Source: an uncultured Prevotella sp.
Lineage (GTDB): Bacteria; Bacteroidota; Bacteroidia; Bacteroidales; Bacteroidaceae
DNA: 64,000 nt
Reading direction: 5' to 3'
Assembly: GCA_946614435.1 (NCBI GenBank)
Contig: CAMOGW010000002.1
Span: 62,001-126,000, forward strand
Shown in pieces: positions 52,956 to 62,006 of this stretch. Position numbers and translations under genes: made by a program. A model generated the notes under the pieces. That model had not been told where the DNA came from. It searched no databases and worked only from the letters and a program-made list of their open reading frames with translations. Each line of letters starts with the position of its first letter. The first letter of the stretch is position 1.

Positions 52956-54047
52956 ATGGAAACAAAGAAGATTACACTTGACACTGTGGTTCGTGGACTG
53001 ATTACTATCGCCATCTTCATAGGCGTTGTGATGTTGCTCAACAGACTGAGCGGGGTGCTGTTACCGTTCTTTGTGGCATGGCTGTTGGCCTATCTGTTGT
53101 TTCCATTGGTGAAATTCTTCCAGTATAAGTGCCGGTTGAAGTTCCGTCTGTTGGGCATCACGTGTGCCATGCTGACGGTGTTGCTCGTGATGCTGGGCAT
53201 TGGCTATCTGGTGGTGCCGCCCATGATAGACGAGGGCGCTCGCATCAAGGATGTGATGATTACTTATGTGGAGGGTAACGAGACACTGAGTAGCATTCCC
53301 GGCCAAGTGCAGGAGTTCATTCGGGAGCATACCGATGCGGAACAGTTGAAATCCATTGTCACACAAGAGGGATTCATGGACAGCGTGAAAGAGACGATGC
53401 CGAAGGTGTGGGCCGTGATAGCCCAGTCGTTTAATGTGCTAAGCAGTCTGCTGTCGCTGACGATGATTCTGCTCTATACAGTATTTATCTTGCTGGACTA
53501 TGAGGAGTTGAGCAATGGCTGGCCCGATCTGCTGCCCGAGCGTTATCGCCGTTTTGCCGTACAGCTGACGCGCGACGTTGAAGAAGGCATGAACAAGTAT
53601 TTCCGTGGTCAGGGCCTCATTGCTTTCATTGTGGGCGTGCTGTTCAGCATCGGCTTCCTGATTATTGACTTCCCGATGGCAATCGCGTTGGGCATGTTCA
53701 TCGGACTGCTGAACATGGTGCCTTATTTGCAGATGCTGGGTTTTGTTCCCACTATTATCCTTGCACTGGCCAAAAGCGCTGAGACTGGTGAAAACTTCTG
53801 GTTCATCATGCTCTTGGCTCTGCTTGTCTTCGGTGTGGTGCAACTGATTCAGGACGGGTTCCTCACGCCGAAGATCATGGGCAACGTGACGGGACTGAAT
53901 GCTGCCATCATCCTGCTGTCACTCTCTATCTGGGGCTCACTCTTAGGCATGCTTGGCATGATTATCGCCCTGCCCATGACTACTCTGCTCTTGAACTACT
54001 ATCAGAAGTATGTCATCAAGAAGCACAAGGTAGAGCAGAAGAGCTGA
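52956..54047 (+). CDS. AI-2E family transporter (PerM/YdiK type)
   Basis: This 363-residue inner-membrane protein has two N-terminal helices, a soluble helical middle (residues ~85-150, 'EFIREHTDAEQLKSIVTQEG') and five to six C-terminal helices containing 'GMFIGLLNMVPYLQMLGFVP', 'IQDGFLTPKIMGNVTGLNAA' and 'SIWGSLLGMLGMIIALPMTT'. These are hallmark segments of the family. Members export or exchange small molecules or ions; the AI-2 link is historical and uncertain. It ends 10 bases from the convergent GH28 gene, with no visible terminator between. Confidence 0.92.
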   Translation: METKKITLDTVVRGLITIAIFIGVVMLLNRLSGVLLPFFVAWLLAYLLFPLVKFFQYKCRLKFRLLGITCAMLTVLLVMLGIGYLVVPPMIDEGARIKDVMITYVEGNETLSSIPGQVQEFIREHTDAEQLKSIVTQEGFMDSVKETMPKVWAVIAQSFNVLSSLLSLTMILLYTVFILLDYEELSNGWPDLLPERYRRFAVQLTRDVEEGMNKYFRGQGLIAFIVGVLFSIGFLIIDFPMAIALGMFIGLLNMVPYLQMLGFVPTIILALAKSAETGENFWFIMLLALLVFGVVQLIQDGFLTPKIMGNVTGLNAAIILLSLSIWGSLLGMLGMIIALPMTTLLLNYYQKYVIKKHKVEQKS

Positions 54048-54057
54048 ACTGTTTTCT

Positions 54058-55461
54058 TTATTTGTTCTGAATCACCACGTTCTCTTTCTTCACACCTTCG
54101 CAATAGTGGAACTCACCCTCTTTGTCGGCTGTGATGTGAATGTTGCGCAGGTTGACGTTGGTGATGGGTTGTTCGGGCAGACCGTTGAAGTAGAGAGCGC
54201 GGCTGGCTCCACGACAGATGATGTTCTCAATGGTGATGTCGCGGAAACATGGGGTGGTCTCGTCGGCAACGATGCGTGCTGAGGCTGACTGCTGCTCAAT
54301 GCCGTCCATATCGTCGGTCACTGACTTTCCGCCATAATACAGGTCGAACGTGATGGCGTCTTCAATGATGTTATACATGGAGATACCGTTGATGAAGATG
54401 TTCTCAACCACACCGCCGCGACCGCGCGTGCTCTTGAAGCGAATGCCTACGTCGGTACCGAGGAACTGGCAGTCTTTGACGAGCACGTTGCGAATGCCTC
54501 CGCTCATCTCACTGCCTACGGTGAAGCCACCGTGTCCGGCAAATACGGTGCAGCCCGTTACCACCACGTTCTCACAGGGGCGGCCACGCTTTCGGCCTTC
54601 CTCATCCTTGCCGCTCTTCACGCAGATGCAGTCGTCGCCGGCATCAAAGGTGGAGTTCACTATCAATGCGTTCCGACACGATTCGAGGTCCAGTGCATCG
54701 CCATTCTGTGCATAGAATGGGTTGCGGGCCGTGATGCCGTCGATGATGATATTCTCGCACATCAGCGGATGAATGTTCCATGCCGGCGAGTTCTGGAAAG
54801 CCACGTTCTGCAACAGAACATTGCGGCAACCCGTGAGCTGAATGAGCACGGGACGCATGCGGATGTGGTTTTCAGAGGGATACCACAAATCGTTCTTCTT
54901 CGACATCACGCCACCGTCCTTCGTCATCTTGGCCCACTGCTTGTCGGTCACCTTCCATTTTTTCAGTGGTCGCCAGTTCTGTCCATTACCGTCAATCACA
55001 CCGCGCCCTGTGATAGCCACGTTCACCAAGTTCTTGCCCGTGATGGGCGACTGACAGCGACGGTCGGCCTTGCCTTCATAGATGGTCTCTACGACGGGGT
55101 AGAGGCTCATGTCGCCTGAGAAGAGAATGATGGCACCCTGCTCCAAGTGGAGGTCAATGTTGCTGCGCAACACAATAGGGCCGGTGAACCACACGCCCTG
55201 TGGCACGACCAGACGGCCACCGCCTTTCTTCGACAGCGCGTCGAGCGCTTTCTCGAAAGCTTCGGTGCAGAGCATGGTTCCGTCGCCCTTGGCTCCGAAA
55301 TCACTCAGGTTCACGAGGTGATTAGGAAACTGTGGGGCAGTCACTTCGGGCATGGCAAATGGCAGGTTGGATGTGTAGATGCTGTAGGGATTGTTGTTGC
55401 CTGCCTGTATGGCTATAGCCACTGTGGACATTGCCAGGATGAAGAGTTGTCTTAGTTTCAT
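54058..55461 (-). CDS. GH28 family polygalacturonase-like enzyme
   Basis: This 467-residue protein starts at 55461 with a signal peptide (MKLRQLFILAMSTVAIAIQA). The beta-helix begins at 'LSDFGAKGDGTMLCTEAFEK'. All classic catalytic elements are present: 'NGDALDLESC' (NTD-like), 'DAGDDCICVKSG' (DD) and 'FAGHGGFTVGSE' (GHG). It should hydrolyse galacturonan or related pectin parts in the periplasm. It is 25 bases downstream of the GH97 gene and shares its direction, so the two probably form an operon, perhaps with PL11 further upstream. Confidence 0.92.
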   Translation of the reverse strand: MKLRQLFILAMSTVAIAIQAGNNNPYSIYTSNLPFAMPEVTAPQFPNHLVNLSDFGAKGDGTMLCTEAFEKALDALSKKGGGRLVVPQGVWFTGPIVLRSNIDLHLEQGAIILFSGDMSLYPVVETIYEGKADRRCQSPITGKNLVNVAITGRGVIDGNGQNWRPLKKWKVTDKQWAKMTKDGGVMSKKNDLWYPSENHIRMRPVLIQLTGCRNVLLQNVAFQNSPAWNIHPLMCENIIIDGITARNPFYAQNGDALDLESCRNALIVNSTFDAGDDCICVKSGKDEEGRKRGRPCENVVVTGCTVFAGHGGFTVGSEMSGGIRNVLVKDCQFLGTDVGIRFKSTRGRGGVVENIFINGISMYNIIEDAITFDLYYGGKSVTDDMDGIEQQSASARIVADETTPCFRDITIENIICRGASRALYFNGLPEQPITNVNLRNIHITADKEGEFHYCEGVKKENVVIQNK

Positions 55462-55486
55462 AAATAGGATTTCAGTTAAACTATGA

Positions 55487-57502
55487 TTAATATATGACGA
55501 TGCCTCCACGAGGCTGAATCACAACCTTGGCCATGCCTTTCTTGTCTTTTTTCAACGGGTTGTTGACGGTATTGACGGCCTTGGTCTTTTTCTCCACGAC
55601 ATCGGTGAGCAGATGGCCGACATTGCCGTAGTCGTTGAGGTTGAGCGTGAGTTGCAGTGGTTCTTTCTGAGCGTTGAGAGCGGCGATGTACCACTGCTGT
55701 CCATGACGGCGTGCCAATACCACGTACTTTCCGGGGTAACCGTCAATGAAGCGTGTCTCATCCCAAGTGGTAGGCAACTGGCGCAGGAAGTCGAGCTCCA
55801 TCTGGGGCAGGTCATTCAGGTTGTTGGGCTGAATGGCTACGCACTGAATGGCGGCCTGATTGGTGAAGGCAGTAGCCAGCTCGAAGGCATCGGTGGTCTG
55901 GCGCTGATGACGGCTCTTGTTGTCGCGGCTCATGTACTTGTTCATGATCACACCGCCCCAATCCATCGTAGCCACGGCATTGCGGCAGAAAGGATGCATG
56001 GTGAGCTGGAAGGGCTCCTGTGCAGCATGATAGTCCGAAAAATAGACGTTCTCGCTGGCCAGTACGGCCTCGCTGCTCACGAAGTTCGGATACATGCGCT
56101 CCCAGCCACGGGGCAGGGTGCAGCCGTGGAAGATGACCTGAATGCCATAGCGGTTGGCATCGTAGAGGATGTCCTCGTAGAGAGCCATCGTCTCCTGCTT
56201 GTCGCCACCGAAGAAATCGACCTTAATGCCCTTCACGCCGATGCTCTTCAGCCAAGCCATCTCCTTGTCGCGTGCTATATTTGTGTCCATCCTGCCGCGT
56301 GGGGTCTGTGGCGCATCGTTCCAGGCACCGTTGCTGTTATACCACAGCATGAGCGACACCCCTTTCGACTGTGCATAGCGTGCAAGTTCGGGCATGCGGT
56401 CGCGGCCTATCTGTGTGTCCCAGCATCCGTCAACCAAACAATATTCGTAGCCCATTGCCCCTGCCAGGTCGATGAAGGCAATTTGGTCTTTCCTGTTGAT
56501 GGATTCGTCTTGCCAGATAAGCCAGCTCCAGGTGTAGCGACCAGACTTGTAGTTCTCCGAAGGTGCATAGAGCGGCTTCACCACGTCATAGGCAATGGTC
56601 GTCTCAACGATGGGCTTCAGGGATGTGCCGAGTGTGATGGTGCGCCAGGGCGTTTCTCCCGGCAGTGGGATGGCTGCTGTGGTAGAGCCCATGCCATTGT
56701 TCTCGCCCTGCTGAGGGAAGGCAATGGTGTAGCCAGTGCCTTCTGTGTAGTCGCTCAGGTGAGAACCGCAGTACTGACTGCCAACCCCCGTTTCGGAGAT
56801 GAGGACCCAGGTATTGCTCTGAGAGTTCCGAGAGCTCCGAGAACTCTGAGAACTCCGAGGACTCTGAGCACTCGGATTACTCTGCGAAACCCTGAACAGG
56901 CACGGGAAAGTATATCCCTGCCCGAACTTCGACTTCACTGCCATTGGCGCATCGGGCGTGTATTCCTCCTCATAGCTGGGCTTGGTGCGCTCCCATCCTT
57001 TCAGCGGGTCTATCTGAGGGCAGATGAACGTAGTGGTGCCGTCGGGCAGGCGGAAGGCCGTGCTCTCTTCCTTGATTACTGCGCACTTGGGGTTGTCTTT
57101 CTTCTGCCGAGGAATAATATAGCGGAAGGCCACGTCGTTGTCTTTTACGAAGAACTCCACACTCATGTGCTGCCTCTTCTGATTCTCGAAACCGACGACG
57201 AGCGTTGCTGCCTCGTAGTGGATGGTCGATTGTTTGATCTGGCGCATTTGGTAAGTGTCACTGGCGCTTCCGCTCTTCTCGTCTGTAATGCTCAGCTTGC
57301 CGGTGAAATCGCCGAAATCAGCTTTGAATCCAAGAGCTGAAGGCAACACAACGGCCTGTCCGTTGAGCGCTACGGCATAGGTGGCATACGAACCTTCGTC
57401 GTTGACGGTGACAGTCAGCGCACCGTTTGGAGATGCAATCTTCGCTTCTCGTGCTCCTGCCATCAGTGGTAAGACAGCTAGGAGCAATGCAATTTTTCTC
57501 AT
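55487..57502 (-). CDS. GH97 family alpha-glycosidase
   Basis: This 671-residue protein has a signal peptide (MRKIALLLAVLPLMAGAREA), an N-terminal beta-super-sandwich (~25-290), a TIM barrel ('YEYCLVDGCWD', 'GVKGIKVDFFGGDKQE', 'NFVSSEAVLASENV') and a C-terminal beta domain. The Asp in KVDFFGG sits where retaining GH97 alpha-galactosidases have their nucleophile, so a retaining alpha-galactosidase is more likely than a SusB-like inverting glucosidase; this is inference. A low-complexity insert, 'SPRSSQSSRSSRNSQSNT' (DNA about 56820-56875, CTCCGAGAA-type repeats), breaks the N-terminal domain. It is 46 bases downstream of the PL11 gene. Confidence 0.91.
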   Translation of the reverse strand: MRKIALLLAVLPLMAGAREAKIASPNGALTVTVNDEGSYATYAVALNGQAVVLPSALGFKADFGDFTGKLSITDEKSGSASDTYQMRQIKQSTIHYEAATLVVGFENQKRQHMSVEFFVKDNDVAFRYIIPRQKKDNPKCAVIKEESTAFRLPDGTTTFICPQIDPLKGWERTKPSYEEEYTPDAPMAVKSKFGQGYTFPCLFRVSQSNPSAQSPRSSQSSRSSRNSQSNTWVLISETGVGSQYCGSHLSDYTEGTGYTIAFPQQGENNGMGSTTAAIPLPGETPWRTITLGTSLKPIVETTIAYDVVKPLYAPSENYKSGRYTWSWLIWQDESINRKDQIAFIDLAGAMGYEYCLVDGCWDTQIGRDRMPELARYAQSKGVSLMLWYNSNGAWNDAPQTPRGRMDTNIARDKEMAWLKSIGVKGIKVDFFGGDKQETMALYEDILYDANRYGIQVIFHGCTLPRGWERMYPNFVSSEAVLASENVYFSDYHAAQEPFQLTMHPFCRNAVATMDWGGVIMNKYMSRDNKSRHQRQTTDAFELATAFTNQAAIQCVAIQPNNLNDLPQMELDFLRQLPTTWDETRFIDGYPGKYVVLARRHGQQWYIAALNAQKEPLQLTLNLNDYGNVGHLLTDVVEKKTKAVNTVNNPLKKDKKGMAKVVIQPRGGIVIY

Positions 57503-57548
57503 AGTTTTTATAATAATATAGTTTTAGTTCTTTTTCTGAGTGAAGAGA

Positions 57549-59486
57549 CTACTTCAGATAGTCAGTCTTGTCGGGGCCTATATAGAAGCCGGGCTCTGAT
57601 GGCTGGTTGTAGCCCACGTTCTGAGTGGCTACGCTGATGCGATAGGGAATGTCGTGTAGCAGGCAGTTGATGCGATAGTCGGTAGGGATGGGGCTCACGT
57701 AGATGCGGAGCTCCGTGCTTTCGCGATTGCGCACAATGACCTCTTCGCGCCAGTCGCCCAGTATGTCGGCTGCCAGACAAGGGTTCGATTTCGTGCCATT
57801 GTTGAACACACCATCGAAGCGCACGATTTCGTCGATGCTTTTCTCCTTCCAGTTATATTTCGATACACGCTCATGGTCGAGCAGTTCGCGAAGCAGGTCG
57901 CCGTCCCACCAGATACCGAAATTCACGGGCAGGTATTTTCCGTTGATGACCAGCGTGTTGTCGTGTTGTGGGTCGTCCGGATCATTGGCCGTTGAGACTA
58001 CTTCGCCCTTCATGTTGCGAATGCCATGACTGTCGGTTGACCACATCTCCATGCCGTAGTTGGTAGGGTCTATGTCGGCTGCCATAGCGCGGCCCACGTC
58101 GGTGCGGCTCTTGATTTGGAACACTACTTTGCCCGTCTTCGCGTCGCGCAGGTCGCTGCCGTCGCGCTTGTTCTCGTGGCAGTCCCAAATATAAAGGTGT
58201 CCGTTCTTTGGCTCTACCACCAGGTGCATAGCATCGCCATGTCCGAAGCCTGTGTTGTAGAGCCCTGTTCCGTCGTTGTCAACAGCCATTGAACCGTAGT
58301 TAATCTCGTCCAGTCCGTCGCCATCCACGTCGGCAATGCGCAGGTTGTGGTTGCCTTGTCCGGCGTATGTCTTCCATTGCGGCTCATTGGTGTCGAAGGT
58401 CCAGCGGTTCTTCAGTTCCTTGCCGTCCCAGTCCCATGCGGCAATCACGGTCCGGGTGTAGTAGCCCCGGCAGAAGATGCCACTGGCCACGCGCTTGCCG
58501 TTCAGCTCATGCCCCAGATAGCCTACGCCGGCCAGATAGCGCTCCGAGCGGTTGCCGCGATTGTCACCCCATGCCGAGACATCGCCGCGCTCGGGAATGT
58601 AGGGCTTCGTGTCGAGGGCGCGGCCCGTCAGACCGTCGAACACGGTGATGTACTCAGGTCCGTCCAGTATGCGCCCGACTTTGTTCCGCCAGTCGGTAGC
58701 GCTGTCGCCCAGCACCGTTCCTGTGCCGTCTGTCGTTCCGTCGGCAGTCTTCACCATCAGCTCAGCCCGTCCGTCACCGTCAAAGTCATAGACCATGAAC
58801 TGCGTGTAGTGAGCACCGCTGCGGATGTTGCGGCCCAGATTGATGCGCCAGAGACGGTCACCGTTCAGTCGGTAGCAGTCGAGGATGGTAGAGCCCGTAT
58901 AGCCGTCGTGTGAGTTGTCGCGGGCGTTTGACGGGTCCCATTTCAGAATAATCTCATATTGTCCGTCACCGTCCACGTCGCCCAGTGTGGCATCATTGGC
59001 CGAGTAAGTATATTCGCCCGTGTCGCGCCATCCGCCACGTCTGTTTCTGCCGCCGCGTCGCTGCCGCTGAGCCTGACCGCCATTTATGGCTGGCACTTTG
59101 CCGCCTTCGGGACGCTGAATCTTCACGGGCAGATAGCCCACTGGCGCATCGGCACAGAGCGTAAATTGGCCGTTGACCGTGCCGCCCTTCACCTCGTAGA
59201 TGGCATCCTCGCCTTGCAGCGGTTGCTCGTCAACGAAGAATGAACCACCCTTGGTCAGTGGCTGAGGGTTCAGTCTGACACCGTTTCGGAATACGTCGAA
59301 AGCCTCATGCTTATGATCATCGCGCAGGATGCGCCAGCTGACAGCCACCTTGCCATCGGCCTGTTTGATAGCCACTACTCCACGGTCCAGTCGGTCCGTG
59401 GCCGTCTTCTTCATGTTGTACTTCGGTTGTCCGCCGACAGTCATAATGGCCAGTAGTGCAGCCATCATCGCGATGATATGTTTCAT
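57549..59486 (-). CDS. Rhamnogalacturonan lyase, PL11 family
   Basis: This 645-residue protein starts at 59486 (MKHIIAMMAALLAIMTVGGQ), giving a signal peptide; the open frame upstream runs through a tRNA and is not coding. The beta-propeller blades show calcium-binding repeats 'LGDVDGDGQYEIILKWDPSN', 'VYDFDGDGRAELMVKTADGT' and 'IADVDGDGLDEINYG', and family segments 'MEMWSTDSHGIRN' and 'PGFYIGPDKTDYLK' at the C-terminus. PL11 enzymes cleave the rhamnogalacturonan I backbone by beta-elimination. It heads the PL11-GH97-GH28 set, whose products would act in sequence on pectin. Confidence 0.94.
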   Translation of the reverse strand: MKHIIAMMAALLAIMTVGGQPKYNMKKTATDRLDRGVVAIKQADGKVAVSWRILRDDHKHEAFDVFRNGVRLNPQPLTKGGSFFVDEQPLQGEDAIYEVKGGTVNGQFTLCADAPVGYLPVKIQRPEGGKVPAINGGQAQRQRRGGRNRRGGWRDTGEYTYSANDATLGDVDGDGQYEIILKWDPSNARDNSHDGYTGSTILDCYRLNGDRLWRINLGRNIRSGAHYTQFMVYDFDGDGRAELMVKTADGTTDGTGTVLGDSATDWRNKVGRILDGPEYITVFDGLTGRALDTKPYIPERGDVSAWGDNRGNRSERYLAGVGYLGHELNGKRVASGIFCRGYYTRTVIAAWDWDGKELKNRWTFDTNEPQWKTYAGQGNHNLRIADVDGDGLDEINYGSMAVDNDGTGLYNTGFGHGDAMHLVVEPKNGHLYIWDCHENKRDGSDLRDAKTGKVVFQIKSRTDVGRAMAADIDPTNYGMEMWSTDSHGIRNMKGEVVSTANDPDDPQHDNTLVINGKYLPVNFGIWWDGDLLRELLDHERVSKYNWKEKSIDEIVRFDGVFNNGTKSNPCLAADILGDWREEVIVRNRESTELRIYVSPIPTDYRINCLLHDIPYRISVATQNVGYNQPSEPGFYIGPDKTDYLK

Positions 59487-59576
59487 GTTAGTCTGTTTGT
59501 TATTGATAAGTTGTGGGCAAAGATACAAAAAATAATTTTGAAAACAGCAGATTCCTGTCACTAAATTATTCATACA

Positions 59577-59614
59577 GAAAAATCCCGCTCGAGTCCGAAG
59601 ACTTTTGCGGGATT
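59577..59614 (-). terminator. Terminator of tRNA-Phe
   Basis: Arms AATCCCGC (59581-59588) and GCGGGATT (59607-59614) pair, with inner pairing possible. The minus strand continues into TTTTTCTG. It starts 17 bases past the tRNA 3' end. Confidence 0.8.
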
Positions 59615-59631
59615 CATAATGAAAGGAGGAG

Positions 59632-59704
59632 TGGTACCTCCAGGAATCGAACCGGGGACACACGGATTTTCAGTCCGATGCTCTACCAACTGAGCTAAGG
59701 CACC
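59632..59704 (-). tRNA. tRNA-Phe (anticodon GAA)
   Basis: The 73-base minus-strand sequence has acceptor GGTGCCT/AGGTACC with discriminator A, D arm TAGCTCAGTTGGTAGAGCA, anticodon loop CTGAAAA (GAA) and T loop GGTTCGATTCC. CCA is not encoded. Confidence 0.96.
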
Positions 59705-59742
59705 ATGTTCTTGATCACTGCATTCCTTTCGTTTTGCGGGTG

Positions 59743-59774
59743 CAAAGGTATGAAGAAAAAAACAATCGGCCAAA
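59743..59774 (-). promoter_or_regulatory. tRNA-Phe promoter
   Basis: TTTG (complement of 59771-59774), a 20-base spacer and TACCTTTG (complement of 59743-59750) fit the consensus. The -33 box lies inside the hairpin at 59764-59787. Confidence 0.82.
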
Positions 59775-59787
59775 TTTTTGGCCGATT
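59755..59787 (-). terminator. Terminator of thiL operon
   Basis: A perfect nine-base stem AATCGGCCA/TGGCCGATT (59764-59772, 59779-59787) with a six-base loop is followed on the minus strand by GTTTTTTTC. It overlaps the -33 region of the tRNA-Phe promoter. Between it and thiL (59788-59949) nothing else is visible. Confidence 0.85.
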
Positions 59788-59949
59788 ATTTTTAGTTAAA
59801 ACTGTAAATAGCACGTTTTTTTTGCTTGAGATGGATTGAATTACTTCGAGATAGGGGAGATAATTGTCCAAATTTCGGGGATGATTTAGGCTGTTTCGTT
59901 CTCCGAGCTCAATGCTCTTTCGCTCTGTAGATGTGTTTTGTTGCTTCTG

Positions 59950-61050
59950 TTAAGACAGCGGGTTCCATCCCTGTGCCTTCAGTTCAAACTCCTGATTATC
60001 GCGAGTCACTAAGACGTGGCCGAACTTCGAATCGGTGATGTGGCCGATGAGATGCACGTCTTCCAGTTCCTTCACTTTGTCGAGATCGCCAATTGGAACG
60101 GTGAACAACAACTCATAGTCTTCGCCTCCGTTGAGGGCGCAGGTTGTGACGTTCATGTTCAGTTCCTCAGCCATCACCGCTGTCTGATAGTCGATGGGCA
60201 GTTCCTTCTCGAAGATGCGGCAGCCCACGCCCGACTGTTTGCAGATGTGCATGAGCTCAGACGAGAGGCCGTCGCTCACATCCATCATGGCGGTGGGACG
60301 GATGCCTGCATCGCGCAGTTTCTGAATGATGTCGCCGCGTGCCTCGGTCTGGAGCTGTCTTTGCAACAGATACTCCTTGCCGCTGAAGTCGGGTCTTTCT
60401 ATCGTTGAGAGTTGGGATTTGAGATTTGAGAGCTTTTGGGTGTCTCCAGCCTTCTTTGCTTCCTCCATTTTTTTCTGAAGTTCCTCTATCTGGCTGTAAT
60501 AGACTCTCTTCTCACGTTCCAGCAGCTGTAGTCCCATGTAGGCCGCGCCAAGGTCGCCCGATACGCAAACGAGGTCGGTGTCATGGGCTCCGTTGCGATA
60601 GACGATGTCCTCTTTGCTGGCCTCACCGATGCAGGTGATGGATATGGCCATTCCTGTGAACGATGAGGTGGTGTCGCCTCCCACAATATCAACATTCCAC
60701 TTTTCACAAGCCAGTCGCACGCCCTCGTAGAATTGTTCTATATCCTCAACCGAGAAGCGCTTGCTGATAGCGAGCGAAACAGTAATCTGGCGTGGGGTGC
60801 CGTTCATGGCAAACACATCGCTGATATTGACCATGGCCGACTTGTAGCCCAGGTGTTTTAGGTCGATGTAGGTGAGGTCGAAGTGCACTCCCTCCATGAG
60901 CATGTCGGTGGTCACAAGCACCTCCTTGTCAGGATAGTGAAGTACGGCGCAGTCGTCACCTACGCCGTACTTCGTTGATTCGTTCTTATTCTCTAAGTCT
61001 TTTGTGAGTCGGTCAATGAGTCCGAACTCTCCAAGTTTTGCTATCTCCAT
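59950..61050 (-). CDS. thiL: Thiamine-monophosphate kinase
   Basis: This 366-residue enzyme phosphorylates thiamine monophosphate to the diphosphate cofactor. Motifs are 'GVGDDCAVLHYPDKEVLVTT' (Mg/ATP-binding Asp residues), 'DMLMEGVHFDL', 'VGGDTTSS' and 'MMDVSDGLSSEL'. It is longer than the usual ~325-345 because of a charged helical insert at ~178-215 ('EELQKKMEEAKKAGDTQKLS', then 'NLKSQLSTIE'), part of which comes from a GAGATTTGAGAG-type repeat at 60405-60440. It is last in the sppA-lpxK-punA-thiL run and is followed by a terminator. Confidence 0.95.
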   Translation of the reverse strand: MEIAKLGEFGLIDRLTKDLENKNESTKYGVGDDCAVLHYPDKEVLVTTDMLMEGVHFDLTYIDLKHLGYKSAMVNISDVFAMNGTPRQITVSLAISKRFSVEDIEQFYEGVRLACEKWNVDIVGGDTTSSFTGMAISITCIGEASKEDIVYRNGAHDTDLVCVSGDLGAAYMGLQLLEREKRVYYSQIEELQKKMEEAKKAGDTQKLSNLKSQLSTIERPDFSGKEYLLQRQLQTEARGDIIQKLRDAGIRPTAMMDVSDGLSSELMHICKQSGVGCRIFEKELPIDYQTAVMAEELNMNVTTCALNGGEDYELLFTVPIGDLDKVKELEDVHLIGHITDSKFGHVLVTRDNQEFELKAQGWNPLS

Positions 61051-61064
61051 TATCTACTTTCTTT

Positions 61065-61125
61065 TACTGCTTTAACCGTCTTGGCATTTTCTTTTTGTTC
61101 TACTGCTTTAACTGTCTTGGCATTT
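61065..61125. repeat. 25-bp direct repeat between punA and thiL
   Basis: Bases 61065-61089 and 61101-61125 are identical at 24 of 25 positions (TACTGCTTTAACCGTCTTGG...), with a 36-bp period. They fill most of the 80-base gap between the two genes. Confidence 0.85.
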
Positions 61126-61130
61126 AAGAG

Positions 61131-62006
61131 CTATTTCTTCCACTTCTCAGTGGGGTGATCCGTATTGAACTTCTCCACCTTCTGACTTTCCATCTTCTCA
61201 GAGCGGATGATCATCTCACGCATGATTTCGGTCATGATAGGCTGTGCCTTGTCGGCAGCTTCCTGCACCTCCTCATGGCTCACCTCAACGGGGTTGTCGA
61301 AGCCGCCGAGGTCGGTCACTACCGAGATGCCAAAGGTGCGGATGCCGCAGTGATGGGCCACGATCACCTCGGGAACGGTTGACATGCCTACGGTGTCGCC
61401 ACCCAGTGTGCGATACATGCGATACTCGGCAGGAGTCTCGAAGGTAGGTCCCTGCACCCCCATATAGACACCGTACTGCAGGCGAATCTTCTTCTCGCGA
61501 GCTATCTGGCTTGCCAGTTTGATGAGCGATGGATCGTAAGTCTCGTGCATGTCAGGGAAGCGGGGACCCGTGGGGAAGTTTTTGCCGCGTAACGGATGTT
61601 CGGGGAAGAAGTTGATGTGGTCGGTGATGACCATTAAGTCGCCAATCTTGAAACCCGGGTTCATGCCGCCGGCAGCATTCGACACGAAGAGGGTCTTGAT
61701 GCCCAGTTCGTACATCACTCTTACGGGGAAAGTCACTTCTTTCATGGAGTAACCCTCATAGTAGTGGAAGCGGCCTTTCATGGCCATGATATCTACGCCG
61801 CCCAGTTTGCCGAAGATGAGCATACCACTATGCCCCTCGACCGTAGAGACAGGGAAGTTAGGTATGTCCTTGTAGGGTATTTCGAACTTATCAGTTATTT
61901 CGGAAGCTAATTGTCCGAGGCCGGTCCCCAGTATGATTGCTGTTTTTGGACTGGTTGTCATCCTTTCTTTGAGCCAGGATGCTGTTTCTTGAATTTTTTC
62001 GTACAT
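61131..62006 (-). CDS. punA: Purine nucleoside phosphorylase
   Basis: This 291-residue PNP (trimeric family) phosphorolyses inosine/guanosine. The start MYEKIQETASWLKERM at 62006 matches the family; earlier in-frame codons are unlikely. It shows 'AIILGTGLGQLASEI' (phosphate loop), 'FHYYEGYSMKEVTFPVRVM', 'TLFVSNAAGGMNPGF', 'GPTFETPAEYRMYRTLGGDT' and 'GMSTVPEVIVAHHCG'. Its 5' 116 bases lie inside the 3' end of lpxK in another frame. Confidence 0.95.
   Translation of the reverse strand: MYEKIQETASWLKERMTTSPKTAIILGTGLGQLASEITDKFEIPYKDIPNFPVSTVEGHSGMLIFGKLGGVDIMAMKGRFHYYEGYSMKEVTFPVRVMYELGIKTLFVSNAAGGMNPGFKIGDLMVITDHINFFPEHPLRGKNFPTGPRFPDMHETYDPSLIKLASQIAREKKIRLQYGVYMGVQGPTFETPAEYRMYRTLGGDTVGMSTVPEVIVAHHCGIRTFGISVVTDLGGFDNPVEVSHEEVQEAADKAQPIMTEIMREMIIRSEKMESQKVEKFNTDHPTEKWKK

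Noticed and set aside
55613..57340. 575-codon plus-strand ORF opposite GH97
   Set aside because: It is a shadow of the GH97 gene: no domain resemblance, no signal, and GH97 motifs are fully conserved on the other strand.
59487..59663. N-terminal extension of the PL11 lyase
   Set aside because: The open frame passes through tRNA-Phe and its terminator; the real signal peptide starts at 59486.
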